Assembly: GCA_963969595.1 (NCBI GenBank) | Contig: OZ018408.1 | Location: 25,101,371 to 25,165,370, forward strand | Length of the DNA stretch: 64,000 nucleotides | Direction: 5' to 3' | From: Neckera pumila | Taxonomy: Eukaryota; Streptophyta; Bryopsida; Hypnales; Neckeraceae | Shown: positions 24,176 to 35,414 of the stretch, piece after piece | Position numbering within the stretch: position 1 is the stretch's first letter | Layout of the letters: each line of letters begins with the position of its first letter | Made by a program: the position numbers and the translations under genes | Notes under the pieces: generated by a model | Seen by the model: only the letters and a program-made list of their open reading frames with translations | What the model was told of the DNA's origin: nothing | The model's database searches: none

Positions 24176-24591
24176 AATCAATGATTTGTATAAACTTCTA
24201 ATCAATATCCTTTAATAACCGGTAATTCACATTTGGTGTTCATGAAGTTGGCACAGAAGTTGAAGACCTCAATTTTTTTTTCTTAGACAGCCTGCGGAAC
24301 TTCAATTTGGTGCAGACAAAACTTTGAAGTTTAATAAAGTCTTACCAAACTTCTATTTTCAGCATTTAAGAGGTTTAATTTAAGCATCAACTATCCAAAT
24401 TTTTGTACTTTTTCTTTTGGTTTCTTTATTTAAGATTTTGTCAAAGGGTGTTCAATGCAAATTTGATTTTAAGTGCTAAGAATTCTTAAAAAGAGACTCA
24501 AATTTATAAACAAAACTTTAGGTGAAATCAAATTTCAAATTCACCTAGATTTTGAAGATCAAGATTTTTTATGCTATAAATTCATTATGGT
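24176..24591. repeat. Diverged group C-like remnant
   Basis: Contains ACTTTGAAGTTTAATAAAG, a TTTTCAGCATTTAAGAGG step and ATTTAAGATTTTGTCAAAGG, paralleling the left half of group C elements. No clean ends. Confidence 0.4.
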
Positions 24592-24866
24592 CATTAGATG
24601 ACATTGGAGGGCATTGGAGGGCCGTTTCAAGCTCGTTCTCAAATCTGGCCCAATTTTGTAAACAGCTAGTATGGGCTATTAGAATTTTCTTTTCATTTTT
24701 TTTAAGAAAAAAACATTTCTAACAAAAAAAAGAATCAATAAATTTATTTTTTTAAACGACGTGGCACCATTTCGACCACATCAGCCAGCTACTTCCCCTA
24801 CGTTTCCATAATCTGGGAACGCAAGGGAACTTGCAGTCTTCTAAAGGGCTCAAATATTATCTAATG
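24592..24866. mobile_element. CATTAG-family MITE
   Basis: Left end CATTAGATGACATTGGAGG, right end AATATTATCTAATG. Interior includes GGAGGGCCGTTTCAAGC and GACGTGGCACCATTTCGACC. Confidence 0.75.
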
Positions 24867-24887
24867 TATAAATAGATGACATGTCCC

Positions 24888-26396
24888 TTAACCTCTAAAT
24901 GCCTAGGACACCATATATATTTGGACGTCGACTAAACTTTGAAGTTATATAAAATGTTACTAAGGTACTATTTGGGGTGGTTTTGTTATTAAAAGAATAT
25001 TCATTAAAGTTTATTTTAAGCACCAGAAATCCAATTTTGAACAAAATTGTGCATGATTTTTCTATTGAACATTTTGTACACAGGTGTCCATAATAAATCT
25101 TGATTTTTTAGTATTAGAGGCTTTTAGAGATGAGCCTCAAATACACTGGATTTTAAATAATCCCTAAACTACCAAAGTCCCCTCATGAAACATTTGGAAT
25201 TTTCAAGTAGTCTTGTGTGACCTAAAATTTTGACTTGATTTTTTTGAAACTTTTTCGAAGATAGGAAATCACATTAACTTTCTAAAAATATAATTTTTTT
25301 CAATTGGTGCCCAAGAGCAAAAGTTATGCCACCCAAAGTCAAAAAAGCAGTTTGTCGAGCAAAAAAAAACTTTAAAACATTGAATTTTTTTTTTGAATTT
25401 TTTTTCTCAAAGATCATGTTTTTGTCTACATTTGAAGCATTGATTCATTCTATTTGGACTCAAAATGAGAAAATTATGGACAATCTTGTTTTCTAGGCAA
25501 TCTAAGCATCTTAAGAAAAAAAACTTATAGAATCCAATTTTTAATTCAGTTTTCAAAAAATTTCAAATTTTTTTTTTCAATGTTAAGATTTTTTGCAAGA
25601 ACAATCTCACCATTGGGATTATGGTGTTTTAATTCTACCTAAAAGCTAATAACAATTTAGTGTTTTATTCAATTTTGGACCTATTTCTACTTAACAATTC
25701 TTTTATACGTGAAAATCAAGTTTTGACATTCTGAACTTTTTTTCCCTAACTTTCAACTCAAATGATCAACACAAATTTTTTTTATCTTTATGGTGTATAG
25801 TGTAGAAAAAATCTACAAATGGCCGTCAAAGTCATCTGAAATTGCAAGCCACAATTCAAAAAGACTTTTTTTTCCAACGTCAAATGCTAATATCTTCCAA
25901 TCTATATGGTCAAACTTCATGAAATTTTTACCACATGATCTAAGACAAGTGAAGTACAAAATACTCTGGTTAGATTCTTAAAAAAAGAGTTTTTTTTGGT
26001 TTAGAGAGTGATTGCAACAAAATGGCAATTTTCAGTGGTTTTAGAGCCAGAAAATGCCTTGGTATTTTAGGGGTTAAGTGAAAATTCACATTTAGTATCA
26101 TGCTTTATTGATGACCTCAATTTTTGATTTGACATGTAAGAAGTGGATTAAAAGACTTCAAATCACTTTAAAGGTTTTAATATCCTCTTGATCATATATT
26201 GTAATCTTGCAATCCATAAGTGATATTGTTGTATTTTCTATTCTTATGCAATCCATAACACATCTAGTTTGAATATGTACAATTACAGGGGTTTTTTAAT
26301 GATAAAACTAATCAAAACTTTGGTATTTTATCTAATTAATTAATTTTGAGTAAACTCAAAGAAATCCAAAAAAAGCCTAAGGCATTTAGGGGTTAA
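24888..26396 (+). mobile_element. Group C MITE split by a nested group B MITE
   Basis: The left half (24888-25156) starts TTAACCTCTAAATGCC and runs to GATGAGCCTCAAATACACTGG. The right half (26078-26396) ends GCCTAAGGCATTTAGGGG + TTAA. The two halves together parallel an uninterrupted group C copy (57709-58361). The group B element is therefore the younger insertion. Confidence 0.7.
25157..26077 (+). mobile_element. Group B MITE nested in a group C MITE (copy B2)
   Basis: The left end is degraded (ATAATCCCTAAACTACC, then AAAGTCCCCTCATG). The right end is CCTTGGTATTTTAGGGG + TTAA. Internal landmarks: GGTGCCCAAGAGCAAAAG and ATGGCAATTTTCAGTGG. Confidence 0.75.
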
Positions 26397-26687
26397 CCAC
26401 ATATTTTCTTCATGCCCACAATTTTAGATTTACTTGCAAAAATGAGGATGAAAATGCTCTAATCAATAATTACTATCAAATTTTGAACCCCTGGTGATTA
26501 TTGATATTATAATTTTAAATCCAGAAGTAGTAATCCAGCCTTTTTAGATCAATATACATCACATCTAATTTAAGATCCTATAGCTACAATTCACAAAGCT
26601 TTCATAAAACTTATTAAGGCTTTAGTTTTGTGTTTTGTTTAGAGTTCATTTAATTAAGGCCTTAGCCATTTATAGGTTAGGTGAAGG
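26393..26687 (+). repeat. Diverged right half of a group C element
   Basis: Follows the preceding TTAA. It contains the group C right-half landmarks (ACTTATTAAGGCTTTAG, TGTTTAGAG, AAGGCCTTAGCCATTTATAGG) in order, without a left half. Confidence 0.45.
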
Positions 26688-27800
26688 TTCAAATGCTCAA
26701 ACCAATTCAATATTTCACCTATCCATATTCACTGCATGTATAAAATGAGGTAGTAGGATTGGATTTAAGAACAATCTATAATGAATTGACATTCAATATT
26801 CAATTATTTAGCAAACTTCTTTTATATGCATCAAACAAAAAAGTCCTAGCAATTTAGCATTCTATCAAAACTAAAAGTTTATAGTTTTCTAAAGCTATAG
26901 ACAATCATTTGTCTAAGTGTATTCTTTGCAAGTACATGTGTAAATGGCTTGTTAATTTATTATACACAAATGTGCCTTATGTCATTGCCACAGTCAAAAT
27001 CAAAATCAAAATCATATTTTTCTAATTTTAAATTAAAAAATAACTCAAAAATCCATAACTTTCCTATTGTAGGTCCCAACGCAACAAAATAAAGCTTGTG
27101 CATTCCTTCTCATAGAGAGCTTTCAAATAGTATCAAGAATGCAACTAGGGGACAAACGGTTCCAGAGATCTTATTGTAACAAACAAAAGAAATAAACAAA
27201 ACAAACGTCCTAATTTAAGGTATGGATGTACATGTACATAATAAAACAATTAAGAAATTAAGATAATGAAACATAGATCTAAAATTTGTAGACAAAATCT
27301 AGCCTATAACTAATATGAGATAGAAACCAAGTGTATTCCCACTCAAGGCAACCCTACAACTAATGCGCAAAACAGGGGCACCAAATTAAAAAATCTTGTG
27401 GTTTGGTATGCCGCCATTTTGATTGAAGAGTCATGGCCTTATGGAAAGACTCGCCAAGTGGTCAAAAGGTGCACTATACTTCCTATTTTATTATTTTAAG
27501 AAGAATCTCTTTAACTTTTGAAGAGAAGCTTTTGAAAGATGGGATTCAAAAGATTATTAAATAGCTTGGCGAGCCGCCTTCAAGACTCTCCATTTGCCCG
27601 TACCCTCTACATTTTTGGCCGTAGCAAGGCATGTTTTCACTTGGCATGTGTGCCGTGGGGCAATTTCTAAGGCATAGCCCGCTCATTGCTTGTATTGAAT
27701 GCCTTTGTTGACCTGCTGTGGGGTTTACTCTCAGTGGAGTAGAACAAATAACTTTTTGTTATCCAAATGTTAGAATTGTTATCTTTTTAGCTTAATTTGA
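26688..27800. other. No gene; upstream spacer of the kinase gene
   Basis: AT-rich, no recognisable domain. A less AT-rich patch at 27380-27730 has no long ORF. Confidence 0.4.
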
Positions 27801-27807
27801 ATGATGA

Positions 27808-27821
27808 ATATATATATATAA
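27808..27821 (+). promoter_or_regulatory. TATA-like (AT)n run upstream of the kinase
   Basis: An alternating ATATATATATATA run followed by AGTTGC, about 310 bp before the kinase ATG. It could act as a TATA box, or simply be AT-rich background. Confidence 0.25.
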
Positions 27822-27872
27822 GTTGCTTTGCTTTCCTATGCCTATGTATCATTCAAAATAAAAGTAGAATAT

Positions 27873-27961
27873 AAGCAAGATCAAAGTAAAAGTAGAATTT
27901 AGAATGTAAGCAAGATCAAAGTAAAAGTAGAATTTAGAATGTAAGCAAGATCAAAGTAAAA
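27873..27961. repeat. 35-bp tandem repeat upstream of the kinase
   Basis: Two complete units and one partial unit, beginning AAGCAAGATCAAAGTAAAAG at 27873, 27908 and 27943. Degenerate pieces (GATCAAAGCAAAAG, GTAAAAGCTAGG) continue to about 28035. Confidence 0.85.
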
Positions 27962-28107
27962 GCTAACTTAAAAGTAGAGGCTAGGTGAAAGATTGATCAA
28001 AGCAAAAGATAGGAGAAAGTAATATGAAAGTAAAAGCTAGGACTTCTATAAATGTAGGTCTATCATCCATCATTTCCATTGTTTTACTCCAATCCATTGC
28101 AATTGCC

Positions 28108-28197
28108 ATGACTATTATAGCTCTTCAAAATGGACAAGTATATAAAAGGCAAGAAATTGAGGGAAGGCAATTTTGGAATCACATATTTGTGCACTGA
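28108..28197 (+). other. Upstream ORF overlapping the kinase start
   Basis: An ATG 22 bases before the kinase ATG opens a 29-codon frame (starting MTIIALQNGQ) that overlaps the kinase coding region out of frame and ends in TGA at 28197. If both ATGs are in the mRNA, it should lower kinase translation. Confidence 0.4.
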
Positions 28198-29008
28198 AAT
28201 TGCAACGGGACATCAATATGCATGCAAAAGCATCTCAAAGTACAACCTCTTTTTAGAAATACAACGTAAATTAGTACAACAAGAAATTGAAATCCTAAAG
28301 ATTATTAATCTTTTGGAGCATCCAAATATAGCTTTCTTTAAAGATGTTTTTGAAGATGATACTTCAGTGAATATAGTGATGGAGCTTTGCGATGGGGGAG
28401 CGCTCTTTGATCATATTTATGAACATCACCATACATTTGGAGAGCCAGAAGTTGCAAGAATGATTAAGGAAATTGTTGGTGCTCTTAAAGCATGCCATAA
28501 CTTGGGTATTGTTCATAGAAATTTGAAGCTTGAAAAATTGTTGTTTAAAACAAAAGACAAAGATTCGGCACTCAAACTTAGCGACTTTGGATTTGCTGAA
28601 TTTTTTACAAGTGAAAAAGAATTAAGTGATGAAGTCGGAACTCCAATCTATGTGGCTCCCGAAGTAGTTGAGGGCCACTATGGACCCAAAGCAGACATTT
28701 GGAGCACTGGAGTGATATTATATATTCTCTTAACTGGACTCTATCCTTTCAAGGCACACACACTTGAGGATACATACAAAGAGATCATTGAGAAGAAGAA
28801 TGAACTCTTTACCAAAAAGCCATGGCGAAGCATCTCAAAGGGTGCTAAAGATCTCACTCAAAGAATGATGACATACGATGTCAACAACCATTTGAGTGCA
28901 TCTGAGGTTTTGGAGCACCCTTGGATCAAGATTATGTCAGCTAGATTAGAAGAAAAAAGTAAGAATTGCAGTCAAATGGATGAGGTAGGCTTTTGCAAAT
29001 GTATGTAG
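28130..29008 (+). CDS. CDPK-like protein kinase domain, EF-hand-less, with altered catalytic loop
   Basis: A 292-codon intronless frame covers a whole Ser/Thr kinase domain of CDPK type (MELCDGGALFDHI, VGTPIYVAPEVVEGHYGPKADIWSTGV, LEHPWIK). Kept: the ATP-anchoring Lys33 (YACK), a probable helix-C Glu52, Asp152 of DFG and the APE motif. Changed: the first Gly of the glycine loop is Arg11 (REGNFG), the catalytic Asp of HRD is Asn131 (HRN), and the Asn of the catalytic loop is Lys136. By general kinase rules this predicts little or no phosphotransfer. No autoinhibitory segment or EF-hands follow within the frame, whereas a CDPK has four. A GTAGGC donor-like site at 28984 could link to a later exon, but none was found. 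A spurious retrocopy or a decaying CDPK are both possible; the long open frame argues for recent origin or selection. Confidence 0.85.
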   Translation: MDKYIKGKKLREGNFGITYLCTEIATGHQYACKSISKYNLFLEIQRKLVQQEIEILKIINLLEHPNIAFFKDVFEDDTSVNIVMELCDGGALFDHIYEHHHTFGEPEVARMIKEIVGALKACHNLGIVHRNLKLEKLLFKTKDKDSALKLSDFGFAEFFTSEKELSDEVGTPIYVAPEVVEGHYGPKADIWSTGVILYILLTGLYPFKAHTLEDTYKEIIEKKNELFTKKPWRSISKGAKDLTQRMMTYDVNNHLSASEVLEHPWIKIMSARLEEKSKNCSQMDEVGFCKCM

Positions 29009-30240
29009 TCATAGTTATTCAAAATGCACTCATTCAGTGTAAATTGATTGATTATTTTCTTTCTATGATGATTTGATATATATGTAATAAATAGTCTCTT
29101 AATTGAACTAACTAAAAATAAATAAATCACAATTTCTATACATTGAGTTCAATAAAAGGCTTATGGTCATATACACCAATTGTACCTCAAAAAAAGAGAC
29201 AATAGTTGGAGACTATGCAATGTTTGCAACAACACACTATGTATAAAATTTGCATTTGTATTTTGACTTGTATATTTATCAATGGGCCAAATTTTCAAGT
29301 GCACTCCTTTCGGTACTTTTGCATTTCTAAGTTTTCTATCTCTGCATCTATTTGCTTGAGGGATATCACTTTTCAAAATATACATTGATCAATTTGTAGG
29401 AAGTAATAAAGCATCATATTTAATAAAAGTAAAAGATAAAACCATGTCATTCTAGATTTTTAAAAAAACATTTCAAATCCATAGTTAAAGTCTTGCATCA
29501 ACTTATAGCTAAAGAATTCAATAAATGAGATTGAGGCTATAATAGGTTGAGTTAGTGACTACAATCAATGTCTTGGTATATAACAACAATGGTATGATTA
29601 TCTATGATAGTGCCCATTATAGAAACTTTCATTTTTTGAGTGAGTAGTGAGGTAGTGAGGTAATGTTACTGTTTACACTTTTGAGTGAGGAGAGCCTCCA
29701 TACCATTGAATAATACATCTTGTTAGTTACACTTATGCAAAATTCTAGAAGCAAATCAACTAACTTCTTCACTCCAAATTACCCTACAATATGAAAAAGT
29801 CAAATATGTAAACTAGCAATACTCTCAATAATACTAGATACTAGTCCATTTTTGATGATTTTTTATGCAATGAGGTCATTTTCAATTTATAATATGAATA
29901 GTGGAAACTTAGAGACAAACATTTGGAATATGTGAATAAAAATTTGAAAACATTGTGAAGGTAAATTCAAAGATTATAGCGTTTGTAATTAGAATGTTTT
30001 TTTTCAAACTTGCCCTTGTAAGCTAGTAGAATCTTATTGACTTTTTGGTATGAAATTTTTGGCAACTACATATTATATCATGTAGTTATATACATGCCAA
30101 TTTTCAGAAGTAGATGGGGGATTTAAAAAAAGATTCTTAGAATGCTCAAAGTGCTTGTATTTTTTTGGGTAGCATTATTTTTTATCTAGGCATCCGATTG
30201 GAATTTTTTTAATTTTCTCAAGGGAGGTACATATCTACAC
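29009..30240. other. 3' flank of the kinase and spacer; no gene
   Basis: AATAAA-like signals occur at about 29085 and 29118 after the kinase stop. No EF-hand coding sequence was seen in any frame here. The part around 29560-29700 loosely resembles 20455-20880 (AACAACAATGG, GTGAGTAGTGAGGTA). Confidence 0.4.
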
Positions 30241-30513
30241 CACTAGAGGAGATTTGAAGCAAAGGAGGGCCGTTTCAGGCTTGTTTTTTTGTTCTAAACC
30301 AGCAATAATGTTATTGGAATTTAAGATTAAAATTAAATATAAATAAATAAAATCTTTAAAATCTTTACAAAAATAATTTTAAAACAATTTTTTTTCAAAA
30401 AATTTGAAGTGGCACAGTCTCGACCACGTCAGGGTGCTATTGTGGCACGTTTCTATTGTCCAGGAACTCAAGATAACTCACGAGCTTTTCTAGGCCTTGA
30501 CTCTCTTTTAATG
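30241..30513. mobile_element. CATTAG-family MITE, diverged
   Basis: Left end CACTAGAGGAGATTTGAAG, right end CTTGACTCTCTTTTAATG. Interior GGAGGGCCGTTTCAGGC and GAAGTGGCACAGTCTCGACCA (30409 on) match other copies. Confidence 0.65.
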
Positions 30514-31602
30514 CCTTGTACTAGAATTTCAAGAACATCCAACCAAAATTGACTTCAAATGAAACTACTTGAGATTTCATACGTACATAGAACTATGATC
30601 TGGTCCTTTAGGGACTAAAAGTCAAATTGCACTTGAAATAACGTTTGAATATCTGGCTTTAGAGTTGGTCTTTACAAATAGTCAATGCATCAAAGAATTT
30701 ATGTACTTGGATGTACTTCATTCTTTTCATATAGCTCTTAATGTAGGTTCTTGAAATTGTTTATTGTCCATCCAATACTCTCTTTAGAATTAGAGGTAAG
30801 GATCACTAACTTATATGAATCCTTATAAAATGAATACCTTTACGTATAGTATGATCAACTGATGCAGAAAAAATAAATATTTACAGAAAAGCTCAAATAT
30901 GCATACAAGATAAGTATTACGGACATTCCAAAATTTCTAGATATCCTAATAGTATTCTAGCATCTTCTAGAAGCTTTCATAGTTTTCTAAAAAATTCCTT
31001 AGTCTTCCAAAAGCTTCTATAGAATTTTGGGAGAACCTTTTAGATGGCAATATATATAGAATTCAAGGTTGAGGTATTCCTCAATCTTGACAATACATCT
31101 AATGGATCTTAGTCTTAGATTCAAATTATAATACTGAGTGTAACTATTGGCTTTTAATATCAAGTCTTGTTATCCAAAACTCATCTTGCCTTGCCTTGTA
31201 TCTCGTGTGTTCATAAAGGTTTGTCAAAACTGTCTTTCAAAGTTTGCTTTGCAAAATTTGGTTGTAGACTTTTTAGCATTTGGATGGAATGTCAATTTAG
31301 TTTAAATTTTGTTGTGCTATTCACTGATTGAACCAAAAATAAAATTATTATTAGAGCTTGATTTTTCTTGATTAAGTGTAAATTAGCCTTCTTGTTGAAA
31401 ATGCCAAAGCACTTAGAGGTTGTGGATTATCCTCCTCTATACCAGTGTTATTTTTTCTCAACAAAGTTTTTTTTATTGTATGTAGACTACCGCCCTTTTT
31501 AAAATCAACTTTAATATTAGAGATTGTAGATTATCCATCTTTAAATTTGTTCTTGTCTACAAACTGGATCAATATTTTTTGTATTCTTGCTGAATGAATC
31601 AA
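30514..31602. other. No gene; possible 5' LTR remnant of the retroelement
   Basis: Lies just upstream of the gag-like region. A TATATATAG at ~31046 and a TTAGAGCTT at ~31349, resembling the end of a plant Met-tRNA primer site, would fit a decayed LTR and leader. No second LTR was found, so this is tentative. Confidence 0.25.
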
Positions 31603-32500
31603 GATGACAAGAAGCAAAGATGTTAATATGATAGAAACCAAATTAGAGCTTGTCTTGAAGGTCTTTGATTCTTTGTTCTTGAGAACAAATGCTCTTGAAG
31701 ACTTAGCTGCAAAAATCATTCAATACAAATTCAAGAGTAGTTGAGGCATCTCAACCCTTACCACCCACCTCAACTTTGAGGACAAATTTGCCTAATCAAG
31801 GCTTTGTTTCAAATATCTCAACTACAAAAGAACAACAGATTTGTCCCTCTCAAAAATTTGATGGTTCTCGATCAAAATTTTGAAGGTTTGTAAACTTAAT
31901 TCAATCCATCACCACTCTCTACCCTCAATGGTACCCGCCAAAAGAATGGCAGGTGGGCTTGGTTGGAACCTAACTCATTGGACAAATTTATCTTGATTTG
32001 TTTCTCTATTTGAGACAAGATCTTTAATTCTAAGTAATTTCATTCTTAATAGCTCTTGCTGAAGCATTTGGAAAACATAACAAAAATTGTTGGGCAACAA
32101 TCAAGATTCATTCTCTACAACAAGGATCACACTTTGCTTCGTTGTATGCATTCAAATCTTGGCAACTTGCTTGTGGCATCAACTGGAGTAAAGAAGCACT
32201 TGTAATCCAATTCTAGTGGGACTTAAGAGATAACATGAAGGATTTGTTACTATCGTTTCTATATCCTCAAACATGAAACAAAATAATAAGCCAAATTATA
32301 AAGTGTGACAACCAGTTATTTCAAATGTGTCAAAATCAACGGTCTTAGACAGTACCGACATCACAAATAAATCTTTTGCTAAAGAGGAAAACAATGCATG
32401 TCACAAGTGTACATTCTCAAGGTTTAAAAGACATACAAATTGATGCAATACGGTTTGGACCACTCATCGCACAAGAAAAGAGACAATGTCTTAAGGTTTA

Positions 32501-32545
32501 TGCTTGTATTGTAGAGATTCTGGCCACAAGGCAATCAATTGCTAC
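32501..32545 (+). pseudogene. gag zinc knuckle of the Ty3/gypsy element
   Basis: Reads CLYCRDSGHKAINCY: the C-x2-C-x4-H-x4-C nucleic-acid-binding knuckle of retrotransposon gag proteins. The frame continues for 13 codons into a basic Lys-rich stretch and then stops. Confidence 0.85.
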
Positions 32546-32863
32546 AAAAAACAAAAACAAGAAGTATAAGCAAATTGAAAAATAACGATGTTTAGCCACA
32601 TTAGGGATTGTGCAGCTTCAGCCTTCCGTTTTATGGATGAAACCAAGTCCTCACTTTTCCTTCCAACCTTTTCATTGCTTCAACATACCTCTATATTTGG
32701 GCCCCAAGAAGAAATTGCAAATTTTTGCCTTGTTAGATTCCTGAGCTTCAACTTGTTTTTTAATGAAAAATTTATAAAATGTCACAAGATTTTTCTATTC
32801 AAAAAAACAAATCTTATACATGTAGAGGCTATAAACAGTCAAGCCTTATCTTTGAGGGATGTC

Positions 32864-32915
32864 AATTTAGTTTAGGGTCAATTGAGAGATGTCAATTGAC
32901 ACCCTAAACTAAATT
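32864..32915. repeat. Hairpin within the retroelement
   Basis: Arms AATTTAGTTTAGGGTCAATTG (left, 32864-32884) and its near-complement (right, 32893-32915) around an 8-base spacer. Probably a local inverted duplication or tiny MITE. Confidence 0.75.
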
Positions 32916-33449
32916 AATCTACTATAATTTTCATTTGAGGAACATAAAATACAATAATATTCAATGTTATCAAAAACTCGTCCAATCTAATGATTTTAGG
33001 ATTTTTTTGGCTCAAAAAATATAATTTGGTTGTAGACTAGAAGTTATGAAGCCTATCATAATCTATAGAAAATTCTGTAACAAATTTTTTTGCAAAGCTT
33101 TGAATCATCAAGCTCATATTTGTTGGAACGAATTTTTTTTTAAACAGCAAAAAGAGAGTGATTCAACGCAATTTTGGTGCAAAAAAAAAATAGTGCTTAC
33201 TTTATTGATCAAGTATTTCAATTCAATACAAAGAATTTGGGAGATATATTTGAAAAAAAAATGCCAATATTTTATTAGAACATTGACCATATGAATGCAC
33301 CATTGACCCTCAAAATGGAGCTTAGCCACCATTTGATCCAATTCACAATCTATTGTAGAATAAAATTTCAATACTAAAGGAATATAATATATTATTGACA
33401 AAAATCTTACAAAGAATTTTATTTGACATTCCACATCTCAAGCAAGAGT

Positions 33450-34383
33450 GTCAAGTCTGTTTGTAAAGAAGAAAGACAACTCTTTACAAATGTGCACTGA
33501 CTATCGCGTCCTGAACAAAATGATGGTAAGAACTTGGTATTCATTTGATGTTTGGATTTTTCAATCAACTTGGACAAGCCAAAATCTATACCAAAATTGA
33601 TCTGCATGGAGCATATAACTTGGTGGGCATTAAAAAGAGGACAAATGGAAGACAACATTTTGAATACTAGAAGAAAATCTCACTATTCACAACAAATTTT
33701 TTACAAAATTTGCTGATGTTTTTTTGTTAGAAACAAAACTTGCTAGTTTCAATACTTTTGAAACACAAAAAAATTATAAATATGATTCTCAAAGTAATAG
33801 TATCATGTTGATTGTGTTGAAAATTGTATTTGTAACTTGTTTTTTGCATTGCAAAGGTGTTGATACTAACATGTTTTGTTTCAAAAAAAAAGCGTCAGCT
33901 AAATTTTATTAAGAGCTTGTTGTGAATAGTGAAATTTTCTTCTAATGGAATAAGATACGGACATTTTGAGTATAGTGTCATGCCATTCAGGCTTACAAAT
34001 ACAATGGTTATTTTTCAGCATTTGATGAATGATGTCTTCTACGAGTTCTTGGATCGATTCTTAGTATATTGTCTTGACAACATCTTGATTTATTCCAAAA
34101 ACATTGAAGAACGTGAAGAGATGTAAATTTTGTTATACAGAAACTATTAGATCTAGGATTATATGCCAAATTAAAAAAATGTATATTTCATCAACCGCAA
34201 GTAGAATTTCTTGGATACATCATCTTCAACAAAGGATTATTGATAGATCCAAAAAATATTCAAGCTATCATGGACTAATCAACTCCTCAAACAGTGTACA
34301 ATGTCACAATATTTTTTGGATTTGCCAACCTCTATGCAGTCTTCACAAAATACTATTTACAAGTAGGGGCTCCAATAACTCGG
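33450..34383 (+). pseudogene. Ty3/gypsy reverse transcriptase region, interrupted
   Basis: The N-terminal piece shows a KKKDNS stretch and DYRVLNK, the fingers motif of Ty3/gypsy RT. After a MITE, the palm segment has YGHFEYSVMPFRLTN and LDNILIYSK. The normal Tyr/x-Leu-Asp-Asp active site reads CLDN, so one catalytic Asp is lost. The segment after 34127 shows a VEFLGYII-type motif in another frame, as expected for the RT connection. Confidence 0.85.
33667..33947. mobile_element. MITE inside the RT region, CATTAG-like ends
   Basis: About 28-bp terminal inverted repeats: 33667-33695 (CTAGAAGAAAATCTCACTAT...) pairs with 33919-33947 (...ATTTTCTTCTAATG). GAATA occurs immediately on both sides and could be a 5-bp target duplication. 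Removing the element and one GAATA brings the two RT segments together at the expected motif. The right terminus matches the CATTAG family; the left lacks two bases. Confidence 0.75.
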
Positions 34384-35316
34384 CTAACCCCTAAAGTTCC
34401 ATGACTATGTTTTGATTGGAAATGCTCAAAAATTGCCATTTTTAATACATATATCCAATTTTTTGAAAAAAAGCTTTTTTTGACACATGTAACCATAGGA
34501 TCTTCTAATATGTTTACTTAAGAGCATGTGGTAAGAATTTCAGAAATCTCCATGACATGGATTGCAAGATATAAGCATTCAAATTTCCTAAAATAATTTT
34601 TTTGGCCCTGCAAAAAACAGGGCAGCTGCACTTCACAATCTCACTTTTCAATGAAAAATGTCCAAAATGATGGTGCTTCTTTGCATTCTTTTTCCTAGAC
34701 AAGTTGGCTACATGCTTGAAAAATTTCACTTCATTTGGAACTGTCCAATATATAGGGAAAAAATAGTAAGTACATGATAGTAGAGAATGATTCTAAACAC
34801 TAAATTGTCAAGAAATTAATCATTGAATTGAAAAATGCCAATCCCCATGGTTGCAATGTTGTAATAAACAATCTACATCCTAAGGTTTTGTTTTTTTCAA
34901 AAAATATTGAAAATTGAGTAAGATAAAGTACTTTGAAGTTTATTTTAGAGTAGAGAATCCATAACTGCCCGCAAATTAAAAATCTTCATAACTTTTGACT
35001 CATATAATCAAAATGGGATGGTTAAAAGCTTTTTTCGTATATATAATTTTAGAAAAACAATTTCAATTTTTTGTTTTTGGAAAAAGTGATTTTTTATTTA
35101 TTTGCCCAAACTGCACAATTACGAAAAAAAAATAACATATTAGGCCATAACTTTTGACTCACATTTTCAAATGTCCTGAAATTTAGTGTAAATTTAGTGA
35201 TATTCCTTGTGCCTACCTTCTATTAAAATTTCAGCCTAAAATATGGAAATCTCACACTTACTTGCCCAAAATTTCTATACAGCCAAAAGACGCATGCCGG
35301 TTCTTTAGGGGCTAAC
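34384..35316 (+). mobile_element. Group A piggyBac-type MITE in gypsy pol, CTAA target (copy A3)
   Basis: CCCCTAAAGTTCC at the left and GGTTCTTTAGGGG at the right, each flanked by CTAA instead of TTAA. The host pol frame is continuous when one CTAA and the element are left out, so CTAA looks like the true duplicated target. Confidence 0.85.
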
Positions 35317-35414
35317 ATACAAAGACAAGCTAGATTAGAAATTTGAAATAGAGAAAGTTTTTTAGCATTTAATGTTAGATTTTACAACGGCGCTAATCTT
35401 GATCCATCCAGACT

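Noticed and set aside
27873..27961. 35-bp direct repeats as a CRISPR array
   Set aside because: The units are contiguous without spacers, and the context is a plant nuclear gene.
30598..30620. TGGTCCTTTAGGGACTAAAA as the end of another group A element
   Set aside because: Only the terminal ~12 bases match; the sequence on either side does not resemble group A, so it is at best a tiny relic.
33046..33434. Overlapping ORFs on both strands within the retroelement as separate genes
   Set aside because: They lie between gag and RT remnants, are AT-rich and have no domain; most likely decayed pol sequence.
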